59,305 bases of DNA from Saccoglossus kowalevskii (Eukaryota > Hemichordata > Enteropneusta > Harrimaniidae). A program made the translations under genes and the position numbers. The notes beneath the pieces were generated by a model. It made no database searches. It worked only from the letters and a program-made list of their open reading frames with translations, and had not been told where the DNA came from. Positions within the stretch are counted from its first letter, which is position 1; each line of letters opens with the position of its first letter. The stretch spans positions 491,772-551,076 of the forward strand of contig NW_003107089.1 in the NCBI RefSeq assembly GCF_000003605.2, given 5' to 3'. Positions 39,001 to 49,800 of the stretch are shown piece after piece.

Positions 39001-40479
39001 NNNNNNNNNNNNNNNNNNNNNNNNNNNNNNNNNNNNNNNNNNNNNNNNNNNNNNNNNNNNNNNNNNNNNNNNNNNNNNNNNNNNNNNNNNNNNNNNNNNN
39101 NNNNNNNNNNNNNNNNNNNNNNNNNNNNNNNNNNNNNNNNNNNNNNNNNNNNNNNNNNNNNNNNNNNNNNNNNNNNNNNNNNNNNNNNNNNNNNNNNNNN
39201 NNNNNNNNNNNNNNNNNNNNNNNNNNNNNNNNNNNNNNNNNNNNNNNNNNNNNNNNNNNNNNNNNNNNNNNNNNNNNNNNNNNNNNNNNNNNNNNNNNNN
39301 NNNNNNNNNNNNNNNNNNNNNNNNNNNNNNNNNNNNNNNNNNNNNNNNNNNNNNNNNNNNNNNNNNNNNNNNNNNNNNNNNNNNNNNNNNNNNNNNNNNN
39401 NNNNNNNNNNNNNNNNNNNNNNNNNNNNNNNNNNNNNNNNNNNNNNNNNNNNNNNNNNNNNNNNNNNNNNNNNNNNNNNNNNNNNNNNNNNNNNNNNNNN
39501 NNNNNNNNNNATCACCTAGCCTCCCACACAGTATGATTGCACGATTCCAATTGAATCAATGTCTTCTCACCTAGCCTCCCACACAGTATGATTGCACGAT
39601 TCCAGTTGAATCAATGTCTTCTCACCTAGCCTCCCACACAGTGTGATGGAACGATTCTAAGTAAATCAATTTCTTATCACCTAGCCTCCCACACAGTATG
39701 ATTGCACGATTACAAGTAAATCAATGTCTTCTCACTAAGCCTCCCACACAATATGATTGCACGATTCGACTTAAATCAATGTCTTCTCACTTAGCCTCCA
39801 ACACAGTATGATTGCACGATTACAAGTAAATCAATGTCTTCTCACTAAGCTTCCCACACAATATGATTGCACGATTCGACTTAAATCAATGTCTTCTCAC
39901 TTAGCCTCCAACACAGTATGATTGCACGATTACAAGTAAATCAATGTCTTTTCGCTTAGCTTCCCACACAGTGTGATGGAACGATTCTAAATAAATCAAT
40001 GCCTTATCACCTATCATCCAATACAGTATAATTGCACGATTCCAAGTAAATCAATATCTTCTCACATAGTCTGCCACACAATATGATTGCACGATTAAGA
40101 AAATAACCACATGTGCTTGAATAAATTACAATATTGTATTGATTCATTATATTCCAAAGCGTATTATTATTGCTTAGGGAGGAATCAACATCAGTAGATG
40201 TTTTATATTTTATTGAATCACTTAGGGGTTTTTGAATGGATAGACAATGATAATATGCCTTATTCCAACTGGGTAGCAGGGGAGCCTAACGACAACGATG
40301 GAATAGAAGATTGTGTGGAGATGTACGAGTCTGGACAATGGAATGACAAAGATTGCTACCATAGAACTGGATTTATGTGCAAAGCAAATAAAGGTATGAA
40401 TGAATTATCGCATATAAAATTACTTGGAAGATATATGCAAAAATAGGTTTCTGATGTATTCAGTATGATTACATAATAT

Positions 40480-40534
<55 letters not shown>

Positions 40535-41404
40535 ATTGGAATATTTTTTATTTTGTTCAATTTATCTTAAGATTACAGAACAGAAACCCCTGACTGCAGT
40601 GGTATGTATACACAAGATGAAATTTCAAATTAAATAGTGTTTTCTATTTTATGAAATTTGCAATGCCTAGTCCATGACTGGCTTATGTTTATGGGTATTC
40701 AATTACCAAGTAGAGAGATGTGTGTTAACCTGGTCTGTGTATGTCAAAATACTTTTTGGAGTAATGTCCGTTTGGTAGTTATTTGCTTTGTGCCATTGTG
40801 CTGTCTATTCTAATATTATAACGAAAACCTTGGTTAATGGCAGTTTGAAAAATTTTACATATATTGGCTGAATCCTTCTGACTTTATATTCATATAGATA
40901 ATATGAAATGACACACAGACACTACACTCGCTAGATGTATTTTATCGTATGCTATTTCTCATGCTTTCCATTCAGTGGAGCTTGGTATATGCTGCTTCAC
41001 ATAACCTTATATGAAGATATGCGTAAATCACTTCATGAATGAGTCAACTGAGTGTGTGTGTGTGTATGTGTGTGTGTATCACTTGTGTACAAAGATACCG
41101 AATACCAATAACACATTATCTACCTATGTACACTTAAATACATGTATGTATTACAGGATTAACTAATACTTCTAGAGGACTAAGTGGTGGAGCTATTGCT
41201 GGTATCGTCATTGGTTCACTTTTCGTCTTGTTTCTTCTCTATGTATGTAAAGACAAATGGTGGCCAAAGCCTTGCAAGTCGTCCAATAAAAACACACCCA
41301 CAGCTACCACTGTTAAACCTGTTGTTGAGTCTGTTGAATTCGAGAACAACCGAGCTAATGATCCAACTATTGAAATAAGTGACACGGTTGCTCTACCTTT
41401 ATGA
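27030..41404 (+). CDS. Five-CTLD type I membrane C-type lectin receptor, mannose-receptor-like
   Basis: Twenty exons in full phase agreement, 868 aa: 27030-27081, 27411-27565, 28705-28817, 29415-29557, 29796-30007, 30969-31054, 31832-31932, 32269-32398, 32901-32971, 33174-33293, 33624-33809, 34128-34193, 34474-34665, 34793-34881, 35142-35292, 36734-36769, 37659-37916, 40226-40393, 40572-40601, 41157-41404. The signal peptide is MTTYIHHLILIISYHTVG. CTLDs lie at about residues 20-153, 157-286, 288-477, 490-621 and 648-776, each with WIGL/WFGL-type cores and C-terminal cysteine pairs. Calcium and sugar motifs: CTLD1 QPN with WND; CTLD2 EPR with WIT (degenerate); CTLD3 no EPN and WSA (degenerate); CTLD4 EPN with WND; CTLD5 EPN with WND (CTLD4 and 5 mannose-type). 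CTLD3 is split by a hevein-like exon. TM helix about 798-817 (AIAGIVIGSLFVLFLLYV), then a tail of about 51 residues with no tyrosine. Likely an endocytic or pattern-recognition surface lectin. It lacks the N-terminal ricin-type and fibronectin II domains of vertebrate mannose receptors. Confidence 0.88.
28241..28664. mobile_element. Inverted-repeat transposon copy 1, in lectin intron 2
   Basis: Shares GGGGACGTGCCC, AAATGGGTCTCGTTTTGGGG, TTTTGAGCACTCAGGGGCAC and CTATGTATCAACTGCCCC with 43141-43544. The left end (ATACATAGAACTTGCC region, GTGCCC) is loosely the inverse of the right end (GGGGCAC, GCTATGTATCAACTGCC), the mark of a non-autonomous DNA transposon. It ends about 40 bp before exon 3. 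Open frames inside are not genes. Confidence 0.72.
33624..33809 (+). other. Hevein-like cassette exon inside CTLD3 of the lectin receptor
   Basis: A 186-bp exon, phase 1-1, 62 codons, flanked by TTTTAAAG and GTTAGT. The reading holds KWREDGRCGHEYPYNGEPAE, then a Cys-Cys pair in CCSSNGLCGNTEDHC and CMCATCTDY: eight cysteines. The CC-x5-C-x6-C spacing and the GxCGxT motif match hevein / type 1 chitin-binding domains. The hevein aromatic positions (W21, W23, Y30) are here Asn, Leu and His, so classic chitin stacking may be weakened. The exon lies between EDCGTIFT (exon 10) and GQWSASDC (exon 12), halves of one CTLD; skipping it keeps the frame and rebuilds an ordinary CTLD. Domain likeness is from pattern; function is inferred. 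Confidence 0.72.
35432..35458. repeat. (GT)n(G)n microsatellite
   Basis: A GT run passing into a 9-bp G run, in lectin intron 15. Confidence 0.85.
35502..35645. mobile_element. 144-bp foldback element (MITE-like) in lectin intron 15
   Basis: A 45-bp arm starting GTCCAATATTTTAAATCAAT is matched at the other end by its reverse complement (ATTGATTTAAAATATTGGAC) with only two differences, around a 54-bp centre. No target duplication is obvious. Confidence 0.8.
36795..37620. repeat. Degenerate minisatellite, GGTAACCCATTTATTAGTAC type
   Basis: Repeated TACTGGTAACCCATTTATTA motifs of about 18-20 bp at 36795-37130, with scattered relatives to 37620, all in lectin intron 16. A short inverted pair (ACAACGAGGT and ACCTCGTTGT) at 37250-37301 lies in the middle. 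Shadow frames rich in LPVLING are artefacts of the repeat. Confidence 0.8.
37931..40098. repeat. 55-bp minisatellite array in lectin intron 17
   Basis: Tandem copies of a 55-bp unit (TATGATTGCACGATTC, then AATCAATGTCTT, TCACCTAGCCTCCCACACAG). About 18 units lie left of the gap and about 10 right of it. The central units are highly alike and the edges drift, and there is a higher-order alternation of subtypes. True length is uncertain because the array spans an assembly gap. Confidence 0.95.
38926..39510. other. Assembly gap (585 N) inside the 55-bp array
   Basis: N run with array units on both sides. The gap size is probably only an estimate, since identical repeats block assembly. Confidence 1.
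40478..40530. repeat. (TTTA)n microsatellite
   Basis: About 13 TTTA units in lectin intron 18. Confidence 0.95.
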
Positions 41405-41797
41405 ACATGTATCCCTCAACATTCGAGAATAGGTATACACATGTTAAACTGTGTGAGAATGCTGTTTGCATACAATACTGAGCGACAGAAAGAAACATTT
41501 GTCAGAACTGTGTATCAACATTATCACGTTGTAGCAAGGGTAGGAGTAGGTGACGGTGTAGCAAGGGTAGGAGTAGGTGACAATCGTCACAATCTCCAAT
41601 TAACGCAATGTTTTGACGTCACAACGACTATATGATCTTTGTTTGTCCTGTTTTTACGTTCGATGTCACACATGACGCAGATTTTGAAAGAGAAATGGTC
41701 GATTTAGTATGTGAATTAGCATATTAGATGACTTTGTATATTTATATATTAAGCATAGATGTAATATCACATGATGAGCAATTCGGTCTATGTAAAT

Positions 41798-41803
41798 AAT
41801 AAA
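41798..41803 (+). terminator. Probable polyadenylation signal of the lectin receptor gene
   Basis: AATAAA 394 bp after the TGA stop at 41404, on the same strand. Confidence 0.5.
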
Positions 41804-43140
41804 CTTGCAATATTTTTGTAACAAAAGTAAACCGAATTGGTGTTAATATAATTATGACAAGAGTTTGTGTCATGGGTTATTTTTTATTACACTGTAATCT
41901 TATTTTCTTGTATTAATAGTCAAACAACCATGTTGTAATATCTGTGTGATAACCTTGTGAATTTGCGTTTGTATTTATTTATCTACCTCCACAGTTTGGT
42001 CTTTTTTGGTAAAAGTGATATTTTCGACTTCATCTTAACAACTATCAGTCCGAGTGATACTTGATCAACTTTCTATCAGCTCTGTTGCGCTAATATGTTC
42101 TTATAGGACAGCAGAACATTCTCTACCATCAGATCACTTATCTATAAAGGTCTGTATGTATATGGAGTTTGTATTGGTAATGTATGTTTATTTTCCGCAA
42201 GGTGTTATTGTGTTACATGCATCATTCAAGAAATTTGTATTTAAATGACCAGGATTGTTTTTATTAAACTATTTCAACAAACAGATATTGTTCAAATGTC
42301 TTATTTGTTTCTTGTAGATAAATGCCTATGTGTTATTGTGATTCAAAGGATCGGGTAATATGCAACACTTTATGTGAACTAAGAAATGCAGAAATGGTGT
42401 ATTAAAAAAATACTTCACATCATAGCTTGTTAGTCATTTTGCGAGATAGGATATCCTAATGGACAATTAATTAATTAGGTTAGGCGAATCAAATATATCA
42501 TATTTTGTTCGATACTGAAAAACCTAAAATATATATTATATTAATATATAAAGAAGGTAACCACAATGAAAACATAGAAGTATTACATGAGAGTTCTATG
42601 TAAATAGAAACAAAAAAGAAAACGATAATGCAGAATCCACAAACGTTTACTACAACGTAAATACAAATGTATACTTCATATGTACAGTGACACTAATCCC
42701 CGCTTGACCAATCAATGTCGCGCAACTACCGATGAATGTATTCAATTCCAATATACTGTATAACATTTTCCTAGTTGTAGTTTATCGTAACATGTTTATC
42801 TTTTGTTTATCTAGGCATGTAACTACCATTTTTATTGGAGTTTACAGAATGAATGGACAATAGCAATAACAATATGATAAAAATAGTTTGTATCTGCGTT
42901 TCAGGTCACATTTCAATGTTTCACGCTATAAATTGATTGGTACTCACTAGAAAACTAGTGTCGAGGATTTTACCTGGATACCATACCACACTGGAAAGCA
43001 AATAGTTTATGTAGATGAATTCGGTAATCCTGTGTTCGGTATGAATGATATCAAATAAATAAATATTGATTACATACAGACCATATGATTGTAATTAGGT
43101 GTAATTAAAGTGTAATACGCCGAGTATCCCCCCCCACTCT

Positions 43141-43544
43141 CCCGGTGGGCAATACATAGAACTTGCCTAATGGGGACGTGCCCCTGAAATGGGTCTCGTT
43201 TTGGGGATTTTAGGTAAGGTCTTATTTCTGGTCAAGATAGGTATAAATATCGGTAATATTTTTCCGATTAGCGAATATCTCCACCTCAGATCCCGGCCTC
43301 AGATCCATATATACATCAACCCGGAAATTAAACAAGGCAATCATTTTAATAAATCAATATATAATGCAACTGTAAAGAGCAAATACGGTAACTGTTTTAT
43401 TTGGAATAAACAGTGATGACAGAAATGGTACTTTGGTATAAATATGGGTATAGATTTTGCCACTATCCAGGTATAAAAATGGTTACACTTTTGAGCACTC
43501 AGGGGCACCTCCCCACCCAGCTATGTATCAACTGCCCCCCCCGG
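43141..43544. mobile_element. Inverted-repeat transposon copy 2, intergenic
   Basis: Second copy of the element at 28241-28664, about 400 bp, with a short internal deletion and extra sequence near 43270-43330. The ends pair: CCGGTGGGCA and ATACATAG on the left against CTATGTATCAACTG and CCCCGG on the right. Confidence 0.72.
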
Positions 43545-44685
43545 TACTTATGAACACAAATATACACCTTAATTTCTTTATTGCTTCGGTGGTTTTTGTC
43601 TTGGGTATCAAGTATATGCAAATGAATCAAATTAACCTAGTTTGGAAGGCACGGACGACGCGCAAACTGTAACTACACTTGCGTAGAAATGTTCATTTAA
43701 AAATTATGAGAACTGTTTTCACAAAACCCTCATAGACTTATCATAGAATACTGCAATACATTATAAGAGTGGGTGTGTGTGCTGATGGTAGTTTGGAGGA
43801 GGGTTTATTATTCTAATAAGTCCAAGATAATGTTTTTAATTTTCTAAGTCACCATGATCAGCATAATAAATAACATATAATTATTATTTATGATGTGGGG
43901 GTGAATAAGGAGTATGAAAAGAATCCATGCAATATCGAATCAATAATTTAAATGAATTATGATCACTCAGGACATATACAGATACTTTGGACTGATGACC
44001 AATAGGTAAAAGCTATTACCTACAATAAAGATGAATGTGACAGACGGGTGAACTATTCTAGTATGATAATGTGTATATTATTAAATGTGAGTATATTTAC
44101 ATTAGAACTGGAAAGCGCGATGGTCATGAAGGCATGTCATCGGGACAACACATTGCTGTTAACTACTGTTAATCAATACAATTAAGAATACACCTCTGAA
44201 AATACAGGTTCTTATATTATTCTTATGTATTTATAAAACCATGCTTTGGCGTCTCAGTCATTGGTCGATTTTTGTAGTGCCAAAATTCGGGCCCGGTATA
44301 TCAATCTGTAATGCATTCACTGCACTGTGTATGCGTTATTATAACTCGTACAGGGCTCAAGAATATACCCACTGAAGGGGCGCGGTAAAGACAAAAGTGC
44401 TCTATATCGAGGGCCGTAAAGTTTGACATTTTTTACAAGAGCCTTAACGAGAGCTATATATTTATAATTCACATATATTCTTATTATTTATTATGTATTA
44501 CACCCAAACATATCATCCCAAAATACAAATCATACATTTTCAATTGTTTGAAATCTGTGGCAAAAATGGCAGTTGTACACATTTCAATGAAAAACTAAAT
44601 CATTGAATCGAATTTACACTCCCCTTACTTCTGTTTATACGAGTATACAGACGCAATAAAAAATACCCAATCAAGACCACGTGAG

Positions 44686-45610
44686 CAGGGGCGGATCTAG
44701 GATTCTGGAATAGGGGGGGGCGATAAGATGGCATAAAGCCAAGTTCGCGAGCGCCGATGGCGCGAAGCCCTGTTGGTTGTTAAAAATAGGGGGGCCGCGG
44801 TCCCCTCGGACCTCATCTAAATCAGCCAATGGTGAGAATACGTCACTAACATTTTTAAACATTAAAGCCAGCTTGACACTTACACGATTTTGTGTCACGC
44901 CAGTGCGCAAACTAGTCGTGAACTGGCGTGAAGTGTGCGTAAACACGTCGTGACTGCGTGCCATGTCGGGACGAGAATTTTGAAATGTTCAAAATGTTCA
45001 CGAGTAGTTGAAGACATGTTCACCAGTTGGTGCGCGTCGCAGCGTGACCGTGCCTTCCCACTGACACGGTCACGTGTACTTCACGCATTGATGGAACGAG
45101 CAGTTATGCAGTTCATGACTAGTTTACGAGCAGTTTACGACGAGTTCACGAGCAGTTCACGACTACTGCGCAACAGTGGCGCTCGAGTCGGTGCAGGGCT
45201 TCTTGGTCACTGCTCGCCATTCCAGAGATCGCCAGTGGGGTTACCTTTTCTTGCTCTTCTGCCTCTTCCAGCCTTTTCTGCTGCTCTTCAACAATGGCTA
45301 GATCAGCTGCCAGATATAGGCATCTTCTCGTCCCTGCAATGATTGTGTCTCTGACATTCAGCATGTTGTCTCTGCCACAGCCAATCCAAAAATGACCAGG
45401 GGTTGGGGAGGCCCCCTTTTTTATATGGCGTGCCCAAGTCGGCACGCCACCGTCCGAATTGCGCAAACTCGTCGTGCCAATGCGGGCAGTGCGTAAACTA
45501 TGCGCAAACTATGCGTGAACTCGTCGTGCCAGTTCGTGTCAATGTGGACACTGATGGGCACGCATTCGTGAACTATTCGTGAACTATTCGTGAACTTGTC
45601 GTGAACTTAC
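44686..45610. mobile_element. Composite transposon debris with subterminal repeats
   Basis: The left part (44686-44830) has GGGGCGGATCTAGG plus G-rich sequence. From 44880 to 45610 the motifs GTCGTGAACT, GCGCAAACT and CGTGAACTATTCGTGAAC recur in one orientation at the right end and partly inverted at the left, as in DNA transposons with subterminal repeats. A - strand frame inside (45146-45466) contains a Glu-rich helix (AIVEEQQKRLEEAEEQEK) preceded by MLNVRDTIIAG; this loosely recalls N-termini of PIF/Harbinger transposases, but the call is weak. Apart from this element and the one at 43141-43544, 41810-45670 shows no gene. Confidence 0.5.
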
Positions 45611-45676
45611 AAAGTGCATATGCGACCTGGTTTGACCCTACTTGGATGACTAAGCGTTGTGTGATTTGTGTGGTGC

Positions 45677-45684
45677 TATAAAAG
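45677..45684 (+). promoter_or_regulatory. TATA box, putative promoter of the CYP17-like gene
   Basis: TATAAAAG. A start about 25-30 bp downstream would give a short leader ending at the donor after 45742 (CCTTACAG then GTACGT). That leader could join the acceptor at 46838-46839, 38 bp before the P450 ATG. Inferred from motif spacing only. Confidence 0.45.
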
Positions 45685-45705
45685 CCCTGATCTCATTACG
45701 AATCA

Positions 45706-45742
45706 GTCACTTGCGGTTATTACTACACCAACAGCCTTACAG
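45706..45742 (+). other. Putative non-coding first exon of the CYP17-like gene
   Basis: Bounded by the predicted start site after the TATA box and a strong GTACGT donor. No ATG inside. The left end is estimated. Confidence 0.35.
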
Positions 45743-45914
45743 GTACGTTTTATGCATTATGATATGCTATATACATGGCGGTATGTTGTATATACGATAA
45801 TTCATGATCTGTTATGTCAAACACACTTTGAATTGTGCTAACATTCAGTTTATCATCCATTTTCTCTTTCTGACCCTCAATAACTAAAAAGTTTAATAAC
45901 TTTCAAACTACTAT

Positions 45915-46195
45915 AGGGCAGTGGTCGTCACGCTGCGCATGTGCGGCCTTTTATAAACATTGATTTTCCCACAATCCAAAGCGTTCTTCTAATAGAAATC
46001 ACAAGAACGAGCTCTGACCTGGGTGCGACTTCCACTGACTTTCGTCGATACCTTCCAATCACCTAAAAATACATAATTAAAACTCGGTAACGTCTTAGTT
46101 TGTACTCGCTGATCTGCCCAAAAACCAATGTCGCCATCTTTGTTTATATGATACCCATATATCTCGCGCATGCGTGGCGCGACGACTACCGCCCT
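45915..46195. mobile_element. 281-bp inverted-repeat element upstream of the CYP17-like gene
   Basis: The left end AGGGCAGTGGTCGTCACGCT pairs with the right end CGACGACTACCGCCCT in inverse, with GCGCATG-type sequence continuing inward, giving arms of about 35 bp. No exact target duplication is seen. It lies in the putative leader intron of the P450 gene. Confidence 0.65.
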
Positions 46196-46877
46196 TTAAT
46201 AGTTCCGGTTAGCCCGCAACAGAATATTGTTGTGATAGCAACTTCACGTTCGCACATTCGGTTGACACGCCGTTGAACTATTGTTTAGAATCAACAACTT
46301 GCATGTTTAAGGTGAAGATTATAAACATACTAGCATATAACAGGAATTTGATAAATAGGTTGTTTACTTATTGTATTTAGTAATGGCAACTTTGCAAGGC
46401 TTTTGAGACACATCCCTGGTAATCACGTGATCGTGCCAACGACCGCAGCGATTGGCTGATCACATGTTTGACTTTGAATATAGAGTTTGTAACTTTAGTG
46501 AGGCGGAGAACGAGAGAACAGTACAGCTAGGGGTTACCTCAGCTGACTGCTTGTGTGAATAAAGCTGGACTATCTGTAATGAACTTATTTGTATTCATTT
46601 GGGTCGAATCTGGTATCTCTACGTGTAAGTGTGTTCAGGTAAGCGAGACGAACTTCCTTGATCCCCAAACTCAATGCTTGTGTTCACAGCAATCATGGTT
46701 ACTAACCGTGCAGCAATATACTCGACTAAGAACTCGTCTATTCAACAATGAAATGAATGAATTTTTCTACAAGGTAAATAGTCCATATTTAATCACCATG
46801 TGTAGTTGTGCTGACTATTTGATTTTGTTTTCTTTACAGACTCGCATTAAAATCTATTGACAATCCACACTGTAATC

Positions 46878-49800
46878 ATGTTGCTGGAAAGCATATTGTC
46901 TGTTAGTCTGACGTACAAATTGATAGCGGTTGTCATAATCCTATTGGTTGCCCTAATGCTATGGAGCATCCATCGACCATCTGGTATGCCCCCTGGACCA
47001 CGTGGTTTTCCAATTATCGGCAGTATGCTATGTAAGTATCATGACACTTGTTTCAATATACATGAAGTGCCAGATTAATTATAATAAGTAGTGTAGCGCA
47101 TGAATACTAATTAAAACAAAACTGTGTCGGAATTTAGTTTAGAACTCTAATGATATTCAGTAAAAGTAATATACTATTGATAGTATCGTTTTAATCATCG
47201 CTGATTGAAAGTACACACGTCAAGCTGAACAATTTGTTGGCCAAATAGTTAGCAGAAACATTAATTCAATCAAAATATTGGTGATTGTGCCTATATTGAA
47301 ATAGTTTGCCCACAAAAAAAAACTAAAAAAAAGCACTCTATTCATCCATACTTTATACAGCTTTGACTGACAATTTACACCTGGACTTTTTGCAAATGGC
47401 TAAGGAGTACGGAGACATATTTACCATCAAGTTAGGCAGTCACCAAGTGGTAATAGTGAATAGCTATGAACTGATCAAAGAAACATTGGTAAAAAAGTCG
47501 ACTGATTTTGCCGGGAGACCGCAGTCGTTTACGGGTAGGTTGTATGAATCAAAAAATACTAGAAACCGATTTTGTGTCACAAATTTAATAGAGATTGATG
47601 TATTGATGGCGAAAGCATATATTTTAGCATTTACTGTCTGTTTGTATACATGCAATATCTATACCTATATCACCTATACCAATATATATAATTTACTGCT
47701 CGTCCTAATGCAATTTCATATATTTGATAATTCGGATCGATTAAAACTTGTATTATATTTATATCAAACATAACTTTCATTATCAAGGCCATCTATTTGT
47801 GTGCATTCCCGATGTTTAAATAACATTTTAGGTTCTTTTTATAGATTCTGTTATATAAGATTTCCCTGCAGATTAAAAGGGGGTATACGCATTTTGAACA
47901 CATTCCTAATACGAAAAATCAAGTAAAAATATGAATGTAAGTGCTGGTATGCAGGCGAATAAAACGATGTTTGCAATTAGGTTTGCATAAATATATTCAT
48001 AACCGATTGATTGTGAATATTCAAATTGGTTGAAAGAGCTTTGAGACATCTGCTATTTACAATACAGGAAAAGTGTTATCCGAGGGATTTAAAGACATAG
48101 CCTTCAGTGATTATAGTCCTGCATGGAAACTGCATAGAAAGATCGCACACCAAGCAATAAGGTATCCATAATTCTCTTGCTATGCATTGAATTACAAGAT
48201 TTAGTTATCTGATATACTGGTACAACTTCCCGAACGAGCCCCCTAGATCTTTACAAAACTCGTGTGTCTACAACGATTGTTAAAAACTAATTTACCAACA
48301 CTCACTCTATACATTCAACATATATCTACTTAATATAGTGAATATATATTAATGAGGCAATGTAGATATATGTAGATATGTTTTAGGTTAATATAGACTT
48401 GTTTGACGACGACTGTGTAATAGTGCCGATCAGTCTTAAGATGATTGTTGATTGTCTACAGAAATCTCAATTGAGCTTGCATATGCATATAAATTACAGA
48501 GAAGATTCTGGTTTATATAAAGTCTCTGAGACAGCTGCTCATGCTACAGCATTTTATATATAACAGTCGTGATATAACTGTGATGACATTATATTTTCAG
48601 AAATTATGCCAGTGGTGATAAACTAGAAAACATGATGCGTAAAGACGCAATTCCCTTACTGTCACAGATACTGGAAGACAATGAAGGAAAAGTTATTGCC
48701 CCAAGACCTCTTTTATTTTTAACTGTTAACAACATCGTTGCTCAATTCTGCTTTGGTCAAAAGTAAGTGTACTCAAATGTTTCAATCATTTGCTTAACAA
48801 AGGTTTCAAAATTAACGCATACATTAATGTGTCACATCTGTCACATCTGCCACATACAAGTGTCGTCAAATTTGAAATACATGATAAAATTACCAAAGTT
48901 GTATGACATATTTCATAAAATGAAATAAACATTTTTACGTGATTTATTTTCTACATTTTGGAGAAACATATTTAACCCGGTTAATCTAGGGTTTGTGGAG
49001 AAACTGATAAAATATTATATATGTAAAATAGTATAGCAGTAGTCGATTCATTAATGTCAATTCTAGGTATACACTTGATGACCCAGAGCTTAAAGCCTTC
49101 ATGGACATTATAAACGATTTTGCAAATATAATTGGCAAAGGTTTTGTGGTCGATGTGATTCCATGGACGGCCATTTTTCCAACTTCAGCTGCTCGGAAAT
49201 TCGACAAAGTCAATAACAAATATCTTGGTATGATTTACAAGAAGTTTTGCGAGCATAGGCAGAAATTTGATGAAGGTATTTGCAATGTTCTTGTATAACT
49301 GCATAGGCTAATTGCTCTTGTTTGTATTAAATCGAGTATTAAACATTTCCGTTAGATAAATTATTATTTGAAAGGATTTTTCTGTGGTTTTCTTATACCA
49401 TTCGAAAATAGATACAAACAGCAATGCGACAGTCTGATTGGTCGAGACGTATTCGATAGATTATATTACTTAAGTAAACAATTATTCACCATATACATGC
49501 ATGCAGATTGTATTGCACTTAACTTTTCATGTATTTCTAGATAATTTGAATGACCTCATTGACTACTTACTCGATGCTCAACGCCAAGCCAAGGAAGAAA
49601 ATGCTAACATTAGTAGCCTGACAGATACACATTTGGTGCAAACAGTTTCTGACATGTTTGCAGGTTGGTCGATAAATGCCACATATTGTCAGAATTGTAA
49701 ATGCATAAATTATTATTATTAAGTTATTTACTTAATATTGTAAAATCTCTATTTTTCTACAGCTGGTATTGATACGACCACCCATACAATGGATTGGTCA

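Noticed and set aside
38895-39536. ORFs across the N run
   Set aside because: Artefacts of reading N as open; the flanks are minisatellite.
46200-46860. Possible solo LTR or extra coding exon (TGTGAATAAAGCTGGACTAT region and a 101-codon ORF)
   Set aside because: An AATAAA in an LTR-like context is suggestive, but no second LTR, clear TG-CA ends or target duplication are visible, and the ORF overlaps the P450 5' splice region.
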